64,000 nt of DNA from Chrysaora quinquecirrha (Eukaryota; Cnidaria; Scyphozoa; Semaeostomeae; Pelagiidae): contig JACTAT010000286.1 of assembly GCA_014526335.1 (NCBI GenBank), forward strand, positions 434,001 through 498,000, read 5' to 3'. Below the pieces are notes generated by a model. The model searched no databases, was not told the origin of the DNA, and was given only the letters and a program-made list of their open reading frames with translations. Both the position numbers and the translations under genes were made by a program. This document shows positions 43,723 through 55,055 of the stretch, piece by piece; within the stretch, counting starts at the first letter, position 1, and each line of letters opens with the position of its first letter.

Positions 43723-44067
43723 ATGCAACTTAGGACCTCCATATATTTGAATGGCCTTATTCATAACAGAATTGCTGTTTCAATGTCCGACTCTATAGAG
43801 CACAAAAGAGATAGATTCCTTTTAGTCTGTGAAGCAATATCTATAGGAAAAACTGTGCATGTCTTAAACTTCATTGTCATGATATCTCCTGATAAGACAT
43901 TAATAAACGACGTCAGAAAAGAGTACGTCATTTGTAAGGAAACGATCATTGTAATCATGAAGGCCACTTGTAGCCAAATATGGCAGGAGATCTTTATAAG
44001 TTCTGTCGTGGATTTCTATGAATGTGAGATCTTCGCAAGACTACACAGAACATTGCATGAATTATAA
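43723..44067 (+). CDS. Small conserved ORF upstream of Rep, unit 3
   Basis: The same 114-residue frame, identical to unit 2 except M for V. Unknown function. Confidence 0.35.
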   Translation: MQLRTSIYLNGLIHNRIAVSMSDSIEHKRDRFLLVCEAISIGKTVHVLNFIVMISPDKTLINDVRKEYVICKETIIVIMKATCSQIWQEIFISSVVDFYECEIFARLHRTLHEL

Positions 44068-44103
44068 CCACAAGATCAAGAAACATAGTATGCGATCATC
44101 CTA

Positions 44104-45495
44104 ATGGACTTAATTCAAGCTTATGGGTCAAGTGAACGTTCTGAAGATTGTGACGAGGGTATAGAGAAACTGCCGCAACTGAGGAGGAAGAAAGTAAGAT
44201 CTACTTATCTAATAACGTACAGTAAGGCAAATTTAGAGCTATTTCCAAGCAGAGAATCATTCGCAGAAGCGGTTGTTGACAGTTTCAAAACAGATAAAGT
44301 GTATGTGAAGCAGTGGGTATGCTGTAGAGAAAAGCACAAGAAGAACGAAGGGGTTCATTATCATATCACAGTGAAACTAAATAGAAATCAAAGATGGTTA
44401 CCAGTGAAAGATAAGTTAGTTGTTGAGTATAGTATAGTCGTCAAATTTTCAGGAAAGCATAAAACTATTACACAGCTTGGAAGTATGTCACTAAAGAAGA
44501 CACAGAGTACAAGGAAAGCGAAGAACACCCCAGGCTCACCAGTCGTCCAAAGACAGGAGCAGCAACAGCTGCTCGTATGCTCACTGCAGAACTTGCTGAA
44601 AATGAGGACAGTTCTGAAGAAGAACAAGAAGAAAGAAGGAAGATTAAGAAATTGAGTAATGATGAAGTTGGTGGGATGGTGATAAGCAGGGAATAAAACC
44701 AGAATAGAGCTGCTTGCGTTGGCAAAAGAACAGAGATCGGAAGGGAAGTGTGATCTGGCTCATTTCATCATGAATAGAAGCCAGAAGAAAATAGATGAGC
44801 TAATAACAACGGCATGGGACATGGAGAATGCTGATAAGATTTTAAGCGGAGCAAAGATGTCTAGAATGGACGTTCTTACTGCATGTTTGCAAGATGACTG
44901 TAATGCAGACTGTAATGGTCAATGGTTAGACATGGCTCGAAACTGTTTACGAAATAATGGTATTTCAGAAGAGATATTTGCTGATTCTGTAAAAACGCTT
45001 CTGACGAAAGGAAGGGGTAAATACCGAAACATAATGATCGTTGGTCCAGCAAATTGTGGTAAGACATTTATACTCAGTCCTATTACAAAGGTTTTCAATT
45101 GCTTTGTAAACCCAGCATCAACATCTTTCGCTTGGGTTGGTGCTGAAGAAGCGGAGATTCTTTTCCTAAATGATTTGCGATGGAGCAGCTGTATTATACC
45201 ATGGCATGATTTTCTTCCCATGCTTGAAGGAGCTGATGTTCATTTACCAGCCCCGAAATCCCACTTTGCGAAAGACATTCTATTGAACAAGGACACACCA
45301 ATTTTTAGCACAAGTAATCAGCCAATTATATACATAAAGAATGGTGTTATAAATGAAAGAGAAACTGAAATGATGATCGTGAGATGGAAGGTGTTCACTT
45401 TTCACCATCAGGTTCGTGAAGAAGGTCAACGGGAGGTTAAGCCCTGCAGCAAATGTTTTGCTCAGCTTATTCTTGCACATAACGGACATATCTAA
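44104..45495 (+). pseudogene. HUH/S3H Rep, unit 3 (three homopolymer frameshifts)
   Basis: All catalytic motifs are present. Frame is lost at an A run near 44461 and recovered only after further one-base losses in a G run (~44690) and an A run (~44696). The total is three bases short of unit 2, so the helicase half (from ~44719) is back in frame. All three changes are homopolymer contractions, which could be real or sequencing error. Confidence 0.88.
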
Positions 45496-45566
45496 CAAAA
45501 CGTTGTTGCCATTACATACAATATGTAGCGCTTTTATTCTTACAAGAGTATTTTATGAAACAACTC

Positions 45567-45818
45567 GGTTAACACATGGTTAACAATGGTTAACGCACGA
45601 TTAACACTTCCATTTCTGGTAATAAATAGACATTACAAGAGGTAAAGTTAACGATTTGGGTACGGTAAGAATCGCAATAATCTATTTAATCTTAAAACAC
45701 TAAAAAATCATTCTGTAAATGTAAGCAACTAAATTATCTACGGTTAACACTTCAGTAGGAGAAAACTATCTTGAACATTCAATTATTTTTTGGAAAAGGT
45801 CGTTAATCGTGTTAACCG
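45567..45818. promoter_or_regulatory. Iteron cluster GGTTAAC, unit 3
   Basis: Same arrangement as units 1 and 2. Confidence 0.65.
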
Positions 45819-46233
45819 TTGATATTTGCCACATTTTCGAGCATTTCGATTTCTCTGAAGCACATATATACATATTGTAACACCATTGTATAAAAGGTAT
45901 AGAATTTTCACTGTCTTACAGCTTTGTATCTAATTAAGGGCGCGTTATGTACATTTGAAGTAGGCCCACTCCTACAAGGTACTATGTTTGAAAATTATTG
46001 CCTCTATCTTATCTCCCAAAATTTAATGCATTATTAATTACATTGTTTCGGCAACAAAGCTTTTCCTGCATTTAGCTTGCAAAGACTTAGAAAAGAAAGA
46101 AGCATGTTATTTTCCAGACATAGTTAATTTTCATTAACAAAAAAGAATACGAGAAAAAAACAAAACATTAATAAAGAGGTATCCATTATAGTTAGTTCAT
46201 ACAGTATTATAGTTGTGTTTAAAAGTCTTTTAA

Positions 46234-46733
46234 CCCTTTACTTACCAGTGTAGTTTTGTCGGCCATATTACCTCTGCCTCTCACTGGAGACGTTTGATTC
46301 ATGCAGTATTACATAGAGTACTTCATGGGGAATCGAATGGTACCAAGATTTAGGCCCATGCTGTAGCTTCGGGAAGAATTTCAACATTTGTGTTGAACTA
46401 ATTTGGGATTTTTTGCTTGAAGGGAAATTTGGGCCTAAGCGGGAAGTATGAAATCTTGATTTATTTTCAAATAAGTAATTTAGTACAGGCAAGTAAGCAC
46501 TTTTCTTTCATAATTTCACTTGACCTTGCTGTTTGTCAACAAACAAAGTCGATATCATTAAGGGGGCGGCTGCTATGAGGCATTGTCCTCTGGGGGGCAA
46601 AAATTAATTAAAATTTGGCCTCGCCCCCCAGGGGAATTTTTTCACCTGTTTTGTCATATTTATGTATATATCTGTCTAATAAGGAGATTTGGTTGCGAAA
46701 TGACAAGTATTTCACTGTGTGGTAAGTAAAGGG
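46234..46733. mobile_element. ~500 bp MITE, unit 3
   Basis: Same site and ends as in units 1 and 2. Confidence 0.75.
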
Positions 46734-46752
46734 TTTAATTCAACTGTCAGTG

Positions 46753-47839
46753 TCAATACTTAAGTCTTTCTCCTTTCGACTTGATAATTGCAGTGAGTCT
46801 ATCTGCCATAGACTCGATTGTTTTATCGATAGTTCTTGCATCAAATTCATAGAGTGTTCTTGAAACCCGCTTGGAAAATTCTTGGTATATCTCAGCAGAA
46901 ATTCTTTTCTCAATTGCCTCAGCTTTCAATTCTTTTCTCACTAGATGAAATACATTTTCTATAGGATTGAGATTGGGGCTTCTTGGTGGTATGGCTAAAA
47001 GTTTTGCAGCATATTTTACCATGGCTCCCCTTGCTTTTTTGCTATTTTGGCTTGGGTCACCATCTTGAATAAACATGCGGCTCTCTTTTCCGCTTTTCTG
47101 AAATAGCTGCTCAAAGTTTCTGAGGACATATTTCTCACAGTAGTCACCGTTCATTTTGTCGAACTGCTCTACACCTATGACACCATGCACATACGATATA
47201 GCAACCATGACGCTGACAACTTTTCCACCATGCCCAACTTTACTGCCTTTTGACACACATCCCTGTTTCAAGCCTTCATCTTTTCTTCTCCAAAGGCGAC
47301 CACATGGTGCTTTAGCTTGATCAAGGGGATTTCTTTTATGTACAAAACTGACTCCATCCAAATAAAATGCGATATCATTTTTCCATACATCTTTGTCGTA
47401 CTCCTTTAACATTTGACGACAAATTGAACTCTCCGCTTTTGTCCTTCTCGCTAAGCAATCCTTTCCTTCTGCTCTGCAGGTAGTTGTAGCCTCTTCTATT
47501 TAAGAAGCGTCTGACAGTGCAATCACACATATTCTCTATTCCAGCTTCCTTCATCAATCGCTTGGAAGAAAATGATCCCTCGCTTTCTCTCAGTTTTCCA
47601 ATTTGTTGAATGATCTGCCGTTCTTGTTGCCTGTTGAGCTTCCTCGGTCTGCCAACAGTGCCCTTTGATCGTTGTGACATGTTCGCAGGCTGCACTCTCT
47701 TCTTTGCATGTCGATAAACAGATGCCCTAGATATCTCAGGATACCTTTTGCACAACTCTGGCAATGGCACTCCTTTCTCTTGATAGAGAAATCGCAGGTA
47801 CAGAGAGAGCTCACACGGTACTTTTCTCTTGAAAACCAT
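46753..47839 (-). pseudogene. IS630/Tc1-type transposase, unit 3 (frameshifted)
   Basis: Frames 47839-47375 (HTHs, then scrambled) and 47412-46753 (all three catalytic residues) overlap. It shares the common T-run break and the second break seen in unit 1 (the T run in CCGCTTTTG) but lacks unit 1's third, frame-restoring loss. Confidence 0.85.
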
Positions 47840-48415
47840 GTTTTCAGTAATGAGTGCAGGACCAACGCGATATTTAAAGCTGTCTCATTCCCTGTCCAAA
47901 GATCACAATTTCTATGGGAAAAGTTGTGCCGCTGCCCCCGAAGTGACAGATATGCGCTTGCGGCTCCCTCTAGAATATGAGAGAAAAGGCGACACCGACG
48001 CATTCTGCGCCCAGTGCAATGTTATAACGAATGATGAACTTCACCGCTTTCATAGCTATATTCTCACTTCGGTGTCGGCAAAACACATGTGTCGGCAACC
48101 AAAAGACACAAGAAATAGTTTCTTCTTAACATGACAAAGATGAAGAAAATCCTGCATGTTTCCTACTTTTATGCTAACATCGAATGTAACCTATTGCGTA
48201 TATCGGATATATGCCCAAATTTACGCTGACATTGCTTCAATTACATGCAGCGTATAACCCCCTCCGCAACCCCCGTCTCCGAAATTCATGTTTTACTTGA
48301 CATTCATATGAACCTACATATAACATTTGCAAATTCGTGGAAATGCCCCATAAAGTATCATTTCCTCACTTTCAAATTGCACAGAACGAATTCAGACATT
48401 TCTACAGTCTTCAGA

Positions 48416-48656
48416 CAATCATGGACAAAATTGTTGAGAAAAAATACAAAATTCCAAAAAATATAATTCATGTACGCACAAATCAACATAGATCTCCCCC
48501 TCCCCCCTGATTCAATGTTGGTTTGTTAGATTACCGCTTCCCGGTGGAGAAAATAAGATAACAACATTGATATGGGGGGAGGGGGAGATAAAGTGACCAA
48601 AATTTAGGCAGCTATCAAGTTTTTTGAAAAGTCTCAACTAATTTTGTCCATGATTG
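48416..48656. repeat. Palindromic repeat R4 (right outer end of array)
   Basis: 241 bp. It ends CCATGATTG followed by TA. The inner CCCCGG loop has lost one C. Confidence 0.88.
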
Positions 48657-48658
48657 TA

Positions 48659-49226
48659 GGCATAAGGGTAAGACTAGGCAAAATTATAGAGATGGGCTAT
48701 ACCAGCAAAGCAACACAAATTTACTCCAAAATCCATGAAATAGGGTGGAATTCTTTACAATATACAGTAACAAGTTCAAATAGCTAGACTACCTAGACTG
48801 TTGCATATCCAATCTTAATCTACACCTTGCTATCCTAGGGGGCAGAATTCTCCTAATTGCAATAAGCTGTCAGTCAGGTTAGGTTTGTTTATGATGAATG
48901 ATGATACCATGTCTTGCAACACGAGGAATATAAGCAAAACATCCCTTATTGGGGAAAAAGTTCAATGAAGGACTATTAGTCTGACATTGTTGATGCATTT
49001 TTGACATACACCCTCGAAAATGGGGTTTATGTAAACAAAATCACTAGTTCCTACTTTGAAAACTGCACCCAACTATTCACAATTTTTGGTATGCAAAGCA
49101 TACAGCCCCGCCTTTTCAAGAAAACTGCTGGGTAGAAAAGTAAAAGATATTTTGGGCAGCTATATTAAAATTATATTTCATGCAGTTTTCAAAAATCACG
49201 AGTTATTATTTCTCAGAACGGATAGT
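48659..49226. other. Spacer without recognisable genes
   Basis: Unremarkable AT-rich DNA: nothing supportable on either strand. Confidence 0.5.
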
Positions 49227-50000
49227 TCAAGTTGATGAGAGTGCATCTATATCTTTGATTTCAAAGGTGGTATGAAGGTTGCATTGATCGCTGCATTTGC
49301 AGCAAAACCATCTTGTTCTGCCATTTCTGATGATCTGGAGCCTTTTCTTCCCTGCCTGACATTGTTTATTGTATGTTCCATTGCAAACTGCACACTTTTC
49401 AGCCATCCAAACATCATCTGCATCTATGGGTAAACGACAAGTGCAATGGACACTGCAGTACACCAAGTTACCAAGATGTGGCATTCTGCTTGTGGTTAGT
49501 TGGGGAAATTTGGTCATTTCATGTTGGTCAAGGCATTTCATCACATGACTTCGCATCTGACTTTTATCATATTTAATTTGCCATGGATCATCTGCAAAGC
49601 ATACAGCAACTGCATAGGCTATAGCAAAGAGCCAACTGTTACCATCTTCCTGATTCTGGACATCCTCTATCTTGATCAAAATTTCTGGCTTTACTGAATG
49701 GATCAAACTTGCAATAACCTTTTGCATTTGAAAATCAAAATGTGCACCCTGAAGACTATCATAAACTCGAACTGATGATGCTTCACTCATACCAATAGTT
49801 GAAAGTGTAATCCAGTGCTTGTTTCAAGACCTGCACAAACTCACCATTTTCAACTACAAATGACAAACTCTGCTGTAAGACAGTATCCTGTAATCCCCCG
49901 ACATATGGGAATTGGACTTTCAACAAATTTCGAGCTGCATTAATGATGAGATCATTTAGCCACATGTCAGGAGAAAGAAGTATTTCTTGCTCCTCATGCT
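49227..50000 (-). pseudogene. Ulp1/C48-like cysteine protease with PHD/RING-like tail, catalytic Cys lost
   Basis: The upstream frame (from ~50000) gives LLSPDMWLNDLIINAARNLL and a GLQDTVLQQSL block. After a one-base shift near 49805 the next frame gives KHWITLSTIG, VRVYDS, IKIEDVQNQEDG, LFAIAYAVAVCFADDP and MRSHVMKCL. This is the His-Asp-Gln-Cys order of SUMO-type (C48) proteases. Where the nucleophile should follow (DCGLFA in active members) the sequence reads NSWLFA, so the cysteine is missing. The C-terminus has CAVCNGTYNKQC and WFCCKC, a zinc-binding module. Such Ulp1 domains are common in cnidarian transposons. A frameshift plus a lost nucleophile means it is dead. Confidence 0.72.
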
Positions 50001-50201
50001 TTAGTTGATAATTTCCACCTGCAGCCAGGTATCAGATTTATTGGCATCATCAAATTGATCATCAGGTACTGTAACTGTTTCTACTTTCTCCTTCTGTTCT
50101 AAAAGCACTGCTTCTCCCTCTTCTGTTTCTGAGCATACCTCAATTTCACAATCAGAAATTTTTTCCTGTTCTTCAATCTCTAATTGCTGCAAAGGATGCA
50201 A
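50001..50201 (-). other. Acidic ORF just upstream of the Ulp1-like gene
   Basis: 66 residues, Glu/Asp-rich (EEQEKISDCEIEVCSETEEGE). It runs into the protease region with a frame change near 50005, so it may be its N-terminal exon. Its family is not recognised. Confidence 0.3.
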
Positions 50202-50915
50202 TGAAATTTATCATTGCAATGTAATTGAATGTATGTTAATATCAGAAGGAAAATATAGATAGTAATTCAAATTCAAATTCAAATTCATTTAAATTCAGCA
50301 ACAACTTTTACAAGAAATTTTAAGTCTTAAAAACTAAATATTTTACCAGATATAATTACAAACAAGACAATAAAGTAATTTTATAATCTATGTTGCCTAG
50401 GACACTGAGAAAACTACGAGAGTTATCGAGCCCAGTGCCCTAAGTTTTGTTAGCTAGCTTAATTCTTCATACATTCTGTTCATCATTGATATAAATTATA
50501 AATTTCTATTTCCTTACTCAACATCAATCAAAGATGGTTAATAATTTTGTATAAATTGAAGAATCTGAAAATTTATTTTTTTTTAAAACAAAGCAAAAAA
50601 CGAAGACAATTTTTTTTAAGATTAAGAAAAGTAAAGTAGAAGCAGTAAGTGAGGGGGGGGGGGGGAGAAAAAAAAATAGGGAAAGGGGGACACGGCAGAG
50701 AGATAACTGAGTTCATTGTCTGTTAATAAATATAAGAGAGGATTTTTGGGGTCATAGTTGCAGGCTATTTCTTGAATAGCTTTGTAGAAGCAATTTGAAA
50801 AGATTTCTCTTAAAGCACTTTTTACTGGATTTTGAGCGAATTTCAGAGGGGATCTGGTTCTAGATTATTGTACCGCTAAAAGCAATAAATTCCTTTCTGC
50901 AGTAAGTTCTAATGA
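50202..50915. other. Spacer with simple repeats
   Basis: AAATTC repeats at about 50265-50290 and a G run with A/G-rich tail (GTGAGGGGGGGGGGGGGAG) at about 50647-50690. No gene is seen. Confidence 0.6.
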
Positions 50916-51720
50916 TTGGGAGAGAAAAGTCTTTGCTATAATGATGTTTATTTGAAAAGTCTTTGCTATAATGATGTTTATTTGCATTGGCAATCATTCG
51001 CGCCTATATCATGGAAGAGAAGCACTCTTAAAACCCTTTTCCATAGAGCGTTCAATATATGTTCCACGGTAGAGTATTGTAATGAAGAATTCAATCATTT
51101 ACTTAAGGTTTTTAAAGATATTAACGGATATCCAAAATGGCTGATTTCGCAAATAAAAGAGCAAGTTGAGTCTGAACAGGCACGCAGAGATGAAATGGTT
51201 TCAAGCAATACCGTAGAAGAGCATGCGAATAATGTTCTTGAAACTAAAAATAATATGCTTATACTGCCTTACAAAGGTAAAGAAGGAGAAAACATAATCA
51301 AGTCTTTGAAAAGAACAATAAATCAATCTACATTGGATAACCAAAAGGTAAAGGTCATATTCACAGGGACAAAATTGAGTTCTCATTTTAATATTAAAGA
51401 TAAAACTAACTATGAACATCAGCACAACCTTGTATATAAAGTAGATTGTCCAAATGAAAATTGCACTCAATCATACCTAGGAGAGGTTGGTAGACGATTA
51501 AGTGAAAGAATGAAAGATCATAGCGGTAGAGACAACAATTCGCATGTTTTAAACACTCAACTGAGTCTGGTCATGATACAGTAAAATTGAACAATTTCAC
51601 GTTGCTATCTAAAATCATCGCAATTACTATAAACGTAAAATATCAGAGGCATTGGAGATCAAGAAGCTGAAACCGTCGTTGAATGCGCAAGACAAATCCA
51701 TTCCGTTAAAACTGTTTAAT
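50916..51720 (+). pseudogene. Penelope-like element 3' end with GIY-YIG domain
   Basis: The frame carries the C-terminal reverse-transcriptase flank (RAFNICSTVEYCNEEFNHLL, GYPKWLI) and then a GIY-YIG nuclease region: YKVDCPNENCTQSYLGEVGRRLSERMKDH. A shifted frame near 51585 finishes with KPSLNAQ-like and SIPLKLFN before a stop near 51720. The RT core is absent, so the copy is 5' truncated. A 30 bp exact tandem duplication (50924 and 50954) sits at its start. Confidence 0.75.
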
Positions 51721-51858
51721 TAAAACATTTGTTATCATTACGTCATTATTGTTTCCGGTTCTTCTTTGGAGTTGTCATATATCAATTACCATGACAACAA
51801 TTAAATAATTAAATTTTAAATTCTTAACTTTAACCGTTGAATTTGTAAAACCGTTACT

Positions 51859-51905
51859 CTGATGACGACTGCTGGAAAGTGCAGTCGAATATATAGTCGA
51901 TAGCT
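51859..51905 (+). ncRNA. Hammerhead-ribozyme-like motif after the Penelope-like 3' end
   Basis: CTGATGA (51859-51865), a 6 bp stem GACTGC/GCAGTC, then GAA (51887-51889) and a GTC about nine bases on. This follows the order CUGAUGA, stem II, GAA, NUH of hammerheads. The base after GAA is T rather than A, and one unpaired C precedes the stem, so it may be decayed. Hammerhead motifs are described in Penelope-like elements. Confidence 0.45.
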
Positions 51906-51949
51906 AATATCTTGTCATCTTTCGTTTGCTATCTTAAAAAATGTTTAAG

Positions 51950-54905
51950 CTTCTGGTTATTTTATTCATTATCTTTGCTAGTTGCTTGACGAGTTCTGTA
52001 ACTTTGCCTTTCACTTGTTTTCTGGAAGACGTTACACAATATTGATGCATGATTATCATTATGTACATCATACATGAACTTAGCGCTTTCAAGTTTGTAG
52101 CAGTCATCGAAGTTGAGTAAGCCAAGTTTAGCAAATATAGGAGATGAATTTGCTCTGAAATCAGCAAATCACATAATTCTAACAGCTTTTTTAATGCTGC
52201 GGTTTAATGATAAAGTTAAAGATTTGGATGCATTACCCCAATTGATAAGACCATAGTTTAGATGTGGAGCAATGAAAGCATGGTAAAGATTTCTTAAGAT
52301 CTCTAAAGGCACAAAGTGTCTCATTTTTGCCAAAATACCAATGCCCTTGCATATTTTGATATTAACTTGTTGTATATGCTGTTTCCAACTTAGTTTATTA
52401 TCTATCATTACACCAAGATATTTAACGTAGTCTTTTTCTACAATAGGAGTATCATCAATTTTGATATCAACATTGTAGTTTGAACTCTTCCTCTTCGAGA
52501 TAATTAGAAAATTTGACTTATCTATATTTAGAGTTAATCTATTAGCAGAGAGCCAGATTGAAACCTTTTTTAACTCAGCATTCACGATACGTTCAAGCTT
52601 GTGTAAATTTTTGTGTGAGCAAAAGATACTTGTATCATCAGCAAAGAGATGAAATTTAAGAAAACTAGAGGATGAAGGAATATCATTTATATAGATCAGA
52701 AAAAGAAGTGGGCCCAGAACACTACCTTGAGGAACTCCATGTATCATCTTAAGAGAATCAGACAATGTACCATTGATGCAGACTTTTTGAATTCTATTAG
52801 AGAGGTATGACTTGAACCAGTTCAAGGCAGTTCCCTTATGCCATAATGATATAGCTTATCTAGTAAAATATTGTAGTTCACAGTATCAAATGCCTTAGCA
52901 AGGTCTAGGAATATGCAACAAGAATTTTCATTATTGTCTACAGCCTTGGTGAGTTGATTGCAGAGATCAAATATGGCTAGAGAGGTAGATTTTCCTTTCT
53001 GAAAGCCGAATTGATGTGCATAAATAATTTTATGAAGTTCTAGATATTTCACTAGTCTTTTATGCATTAATTTCTCAAAAATTTTGTTGAAAAGTGGTAG
53101 CAAGGATATCGGAGGATTGTTAGAGACATCAAATTTAGACTTAGCTTTGAAAATAGGAATAACCTTTGCTAATTTAAGAAGTGACGGATAAAGTCCTGAG
53201 CTGAAAGAATCATTAATCAAACCCGACAGGGCGTTTGAGATGGAGTCGCTTATACTTTTGATCATTTTGATTGGGATTTCATAAGGCCCTGCCGATTTCG
53301 ACTCGTCAAGGTTCATAAGCTCACATCTTACCTCGCCAGGGTCAACGGGTTGGCAAAAGAAGCTATATGGTACTGGATTTTGGAGAAAATCTCTATAGTG
53401 CGTTTTTGCCGGACCTAGTTTTTTAGCAAGATTTTCAGCTTCGTTCGAAAAGAAATTATTAAAAGCATTTGCTACTTGTTTATGATCTGAAATCAACTTC
53501 CCTTTGTAATTCAATTTGATATCTTGTTCAGATTTTGTTTTATTTCTATGTAAGATGTCGTTAATGCCTTTCCAAATTCGTTTGGAATTGTTTTTAAAAG
53601 TATTGAAGTAGGAGGCATAGTAATTCTCTTTCGATGTTTTTATAACTCTGTTGAGGACGTTTCTATATCTTTTATATCGTTGAAACCAGAAATCATCTTT
53701 GGTTTTCAGAAATTTTTCAATAGTGCATTTTTATTTCTAATGGATTTTAAAATACCAGTGCTTATCCAAGGCTTACATTGTTGTTTTCTCATACGTTTAG
53801 ATCTTTTCTTTAGCGGAGCATGCTTGTTTAATAGATTTAGGATTTTAGTCTGAAAGCTATCGTATTTTAAGTCTATATCCAGAGAAGTAGTTTCATTTTC
53901 ATCTGTAGAAAAGTTTAGTTGTTTAGCTTCATCAACGTAAGATTCCATATCAAAATTACAATAATCCCTATGCACCGAGTTATCTTCCTTTTTAGATCTA
54001 GTGAATTTATTTTCATAAAAAACAAAATTAGGAAGATGATCAGATATTTTGTCAATTAGATTGCCACTTACGGTTGAGGGTTCCAATGCGTTAATGAAAA
54101 CATTATCAATTAGACTAGCAGACGATTTGTTGTCTATTCTAGTTGGTTTTATTATCAAGGGTTTGAAAAAGTTAGAAAGCATCAGGCTAAGAAACGAATT
54201 CGCATTAGGAGATTTTTCAACTTTGAATAGATTCAAGTTAAAATCACCAGAAAGTAGTACCAGTTTGTTTTCTCGGCTTATTTTTGTGAATATATTTTGT
54301 AAGTAGTAAAAAAAAGTGGCCTGATTTTTGCGAGGGTGATTGTAGACCACCCCAAATATTACATTTTCTCTAGACTCGACCTCAATCCATAGAGCTTCGA
54401 ATTCACAATCAGATTCTATGTAGGATTTGTTCAGATCATGTCTCACAGAGAACGACAGATGATTTGCAACCAAAAAACCACAACCACCTTATGAATTACT
54501 ACCCATTTGCCCAGTGTAATCATGGTATCCTTGAAGTTTAAGGCATTTGATACGAGCATCATTTGTCTTTGTATGCCAAGTCTCACTAAGTGCAATTATA
54601 TCAAACTTATGATCAAGGTTACCGAGAAGAAGTTTAAGATTTTCAAGGTTTTTTAAAACTGAGGAAATGTTAGTGTGAAAGATACTTGACATGTTATTGG
54701 GTTCTACTGATGGTGACTGAAGTAGCTTATGAAATTCATGATTATCATAATAATCAAAATTTGAAAAACTGGGTACGTTAGAATCAACATCACTGTTGAA
54801 AAGATGATTGTGTTCTTTGAAAGTTAAAACACGTCCAAGGTCACTATAATCTGACAAAGGGACAGCAACAGAATTGCACTTACATGAAAATGTCGAATTA
54901 AATTA
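51950..54905 (-). pseudogene. LINE ORF2: AP endonuclease and reverse transcriptase, frameshifted
   Basis: The endonuclease part has DIIALSETWH (~54600), FGVVYNHPRKN, LLSGDFNLNL and a final SDHLP. The RT part has KVIPIFKAKSK, FGFQKGKSTSLAIFDL, FLDLAKAFDTVN, GVPQGSVLGPLLFLIYIND and the catalytic FADDTSIF, then KYLGVMIDNKLSW. Frame changes occur near 54485, 53710, 52825 and 52165, after which an ADFRANSSPIFAKLGLLNF-type C-terminus continues to ~51950. Target-primed reverse transcription would be its role. This copy is dead. Confidence 0.85.
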
Positions 54906-55055
54906 GAGATTGACTAGCTCATTGTTATCAATTGTGAAAAAAGGAGCCGAAGATAGTGAGAATAAACAGCAAGTAGGACACTCCCAATTTTTTAAGTGAT
55001 CTTTTATGTTAGCTACATTCCACTTTTGTAGTTTCGCACATTTTTTATGGATTAG

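Larger units (their letters stand above)
32290..48656. mobile_element. Tandem array of three Rep/transposase units with four shared palindromes (family B)
   Basis: The order is R1-unit-R2-unit-R3-unit-R4, all head to tail. Repeat periods are 5405, 5312 and 5409 bp, and the units look ~99% identical over genes and spacers. The outer edges read TA/CAATCATGG on the left and CCATGATTG/TA on the right. Inside the array every R is instead flanked as CAGACAATC...GATTGTCTG. The array therefore has one TA pair for the whole 16.4 kb, as if a preformed concatemer had integrated once, or a single insertion had expanded in place. Each unit carries a plus-strand Rep and a minus-strand transposase converging on iterons, the mirror image of element A. 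Confidence 0.9.

Noticed and set aside
32290..48656. CRISPR array
   Set aside because: The repeats are ~242 bp palindromes with 5 kb gene-bearing spacers in a eukaryotic genome.
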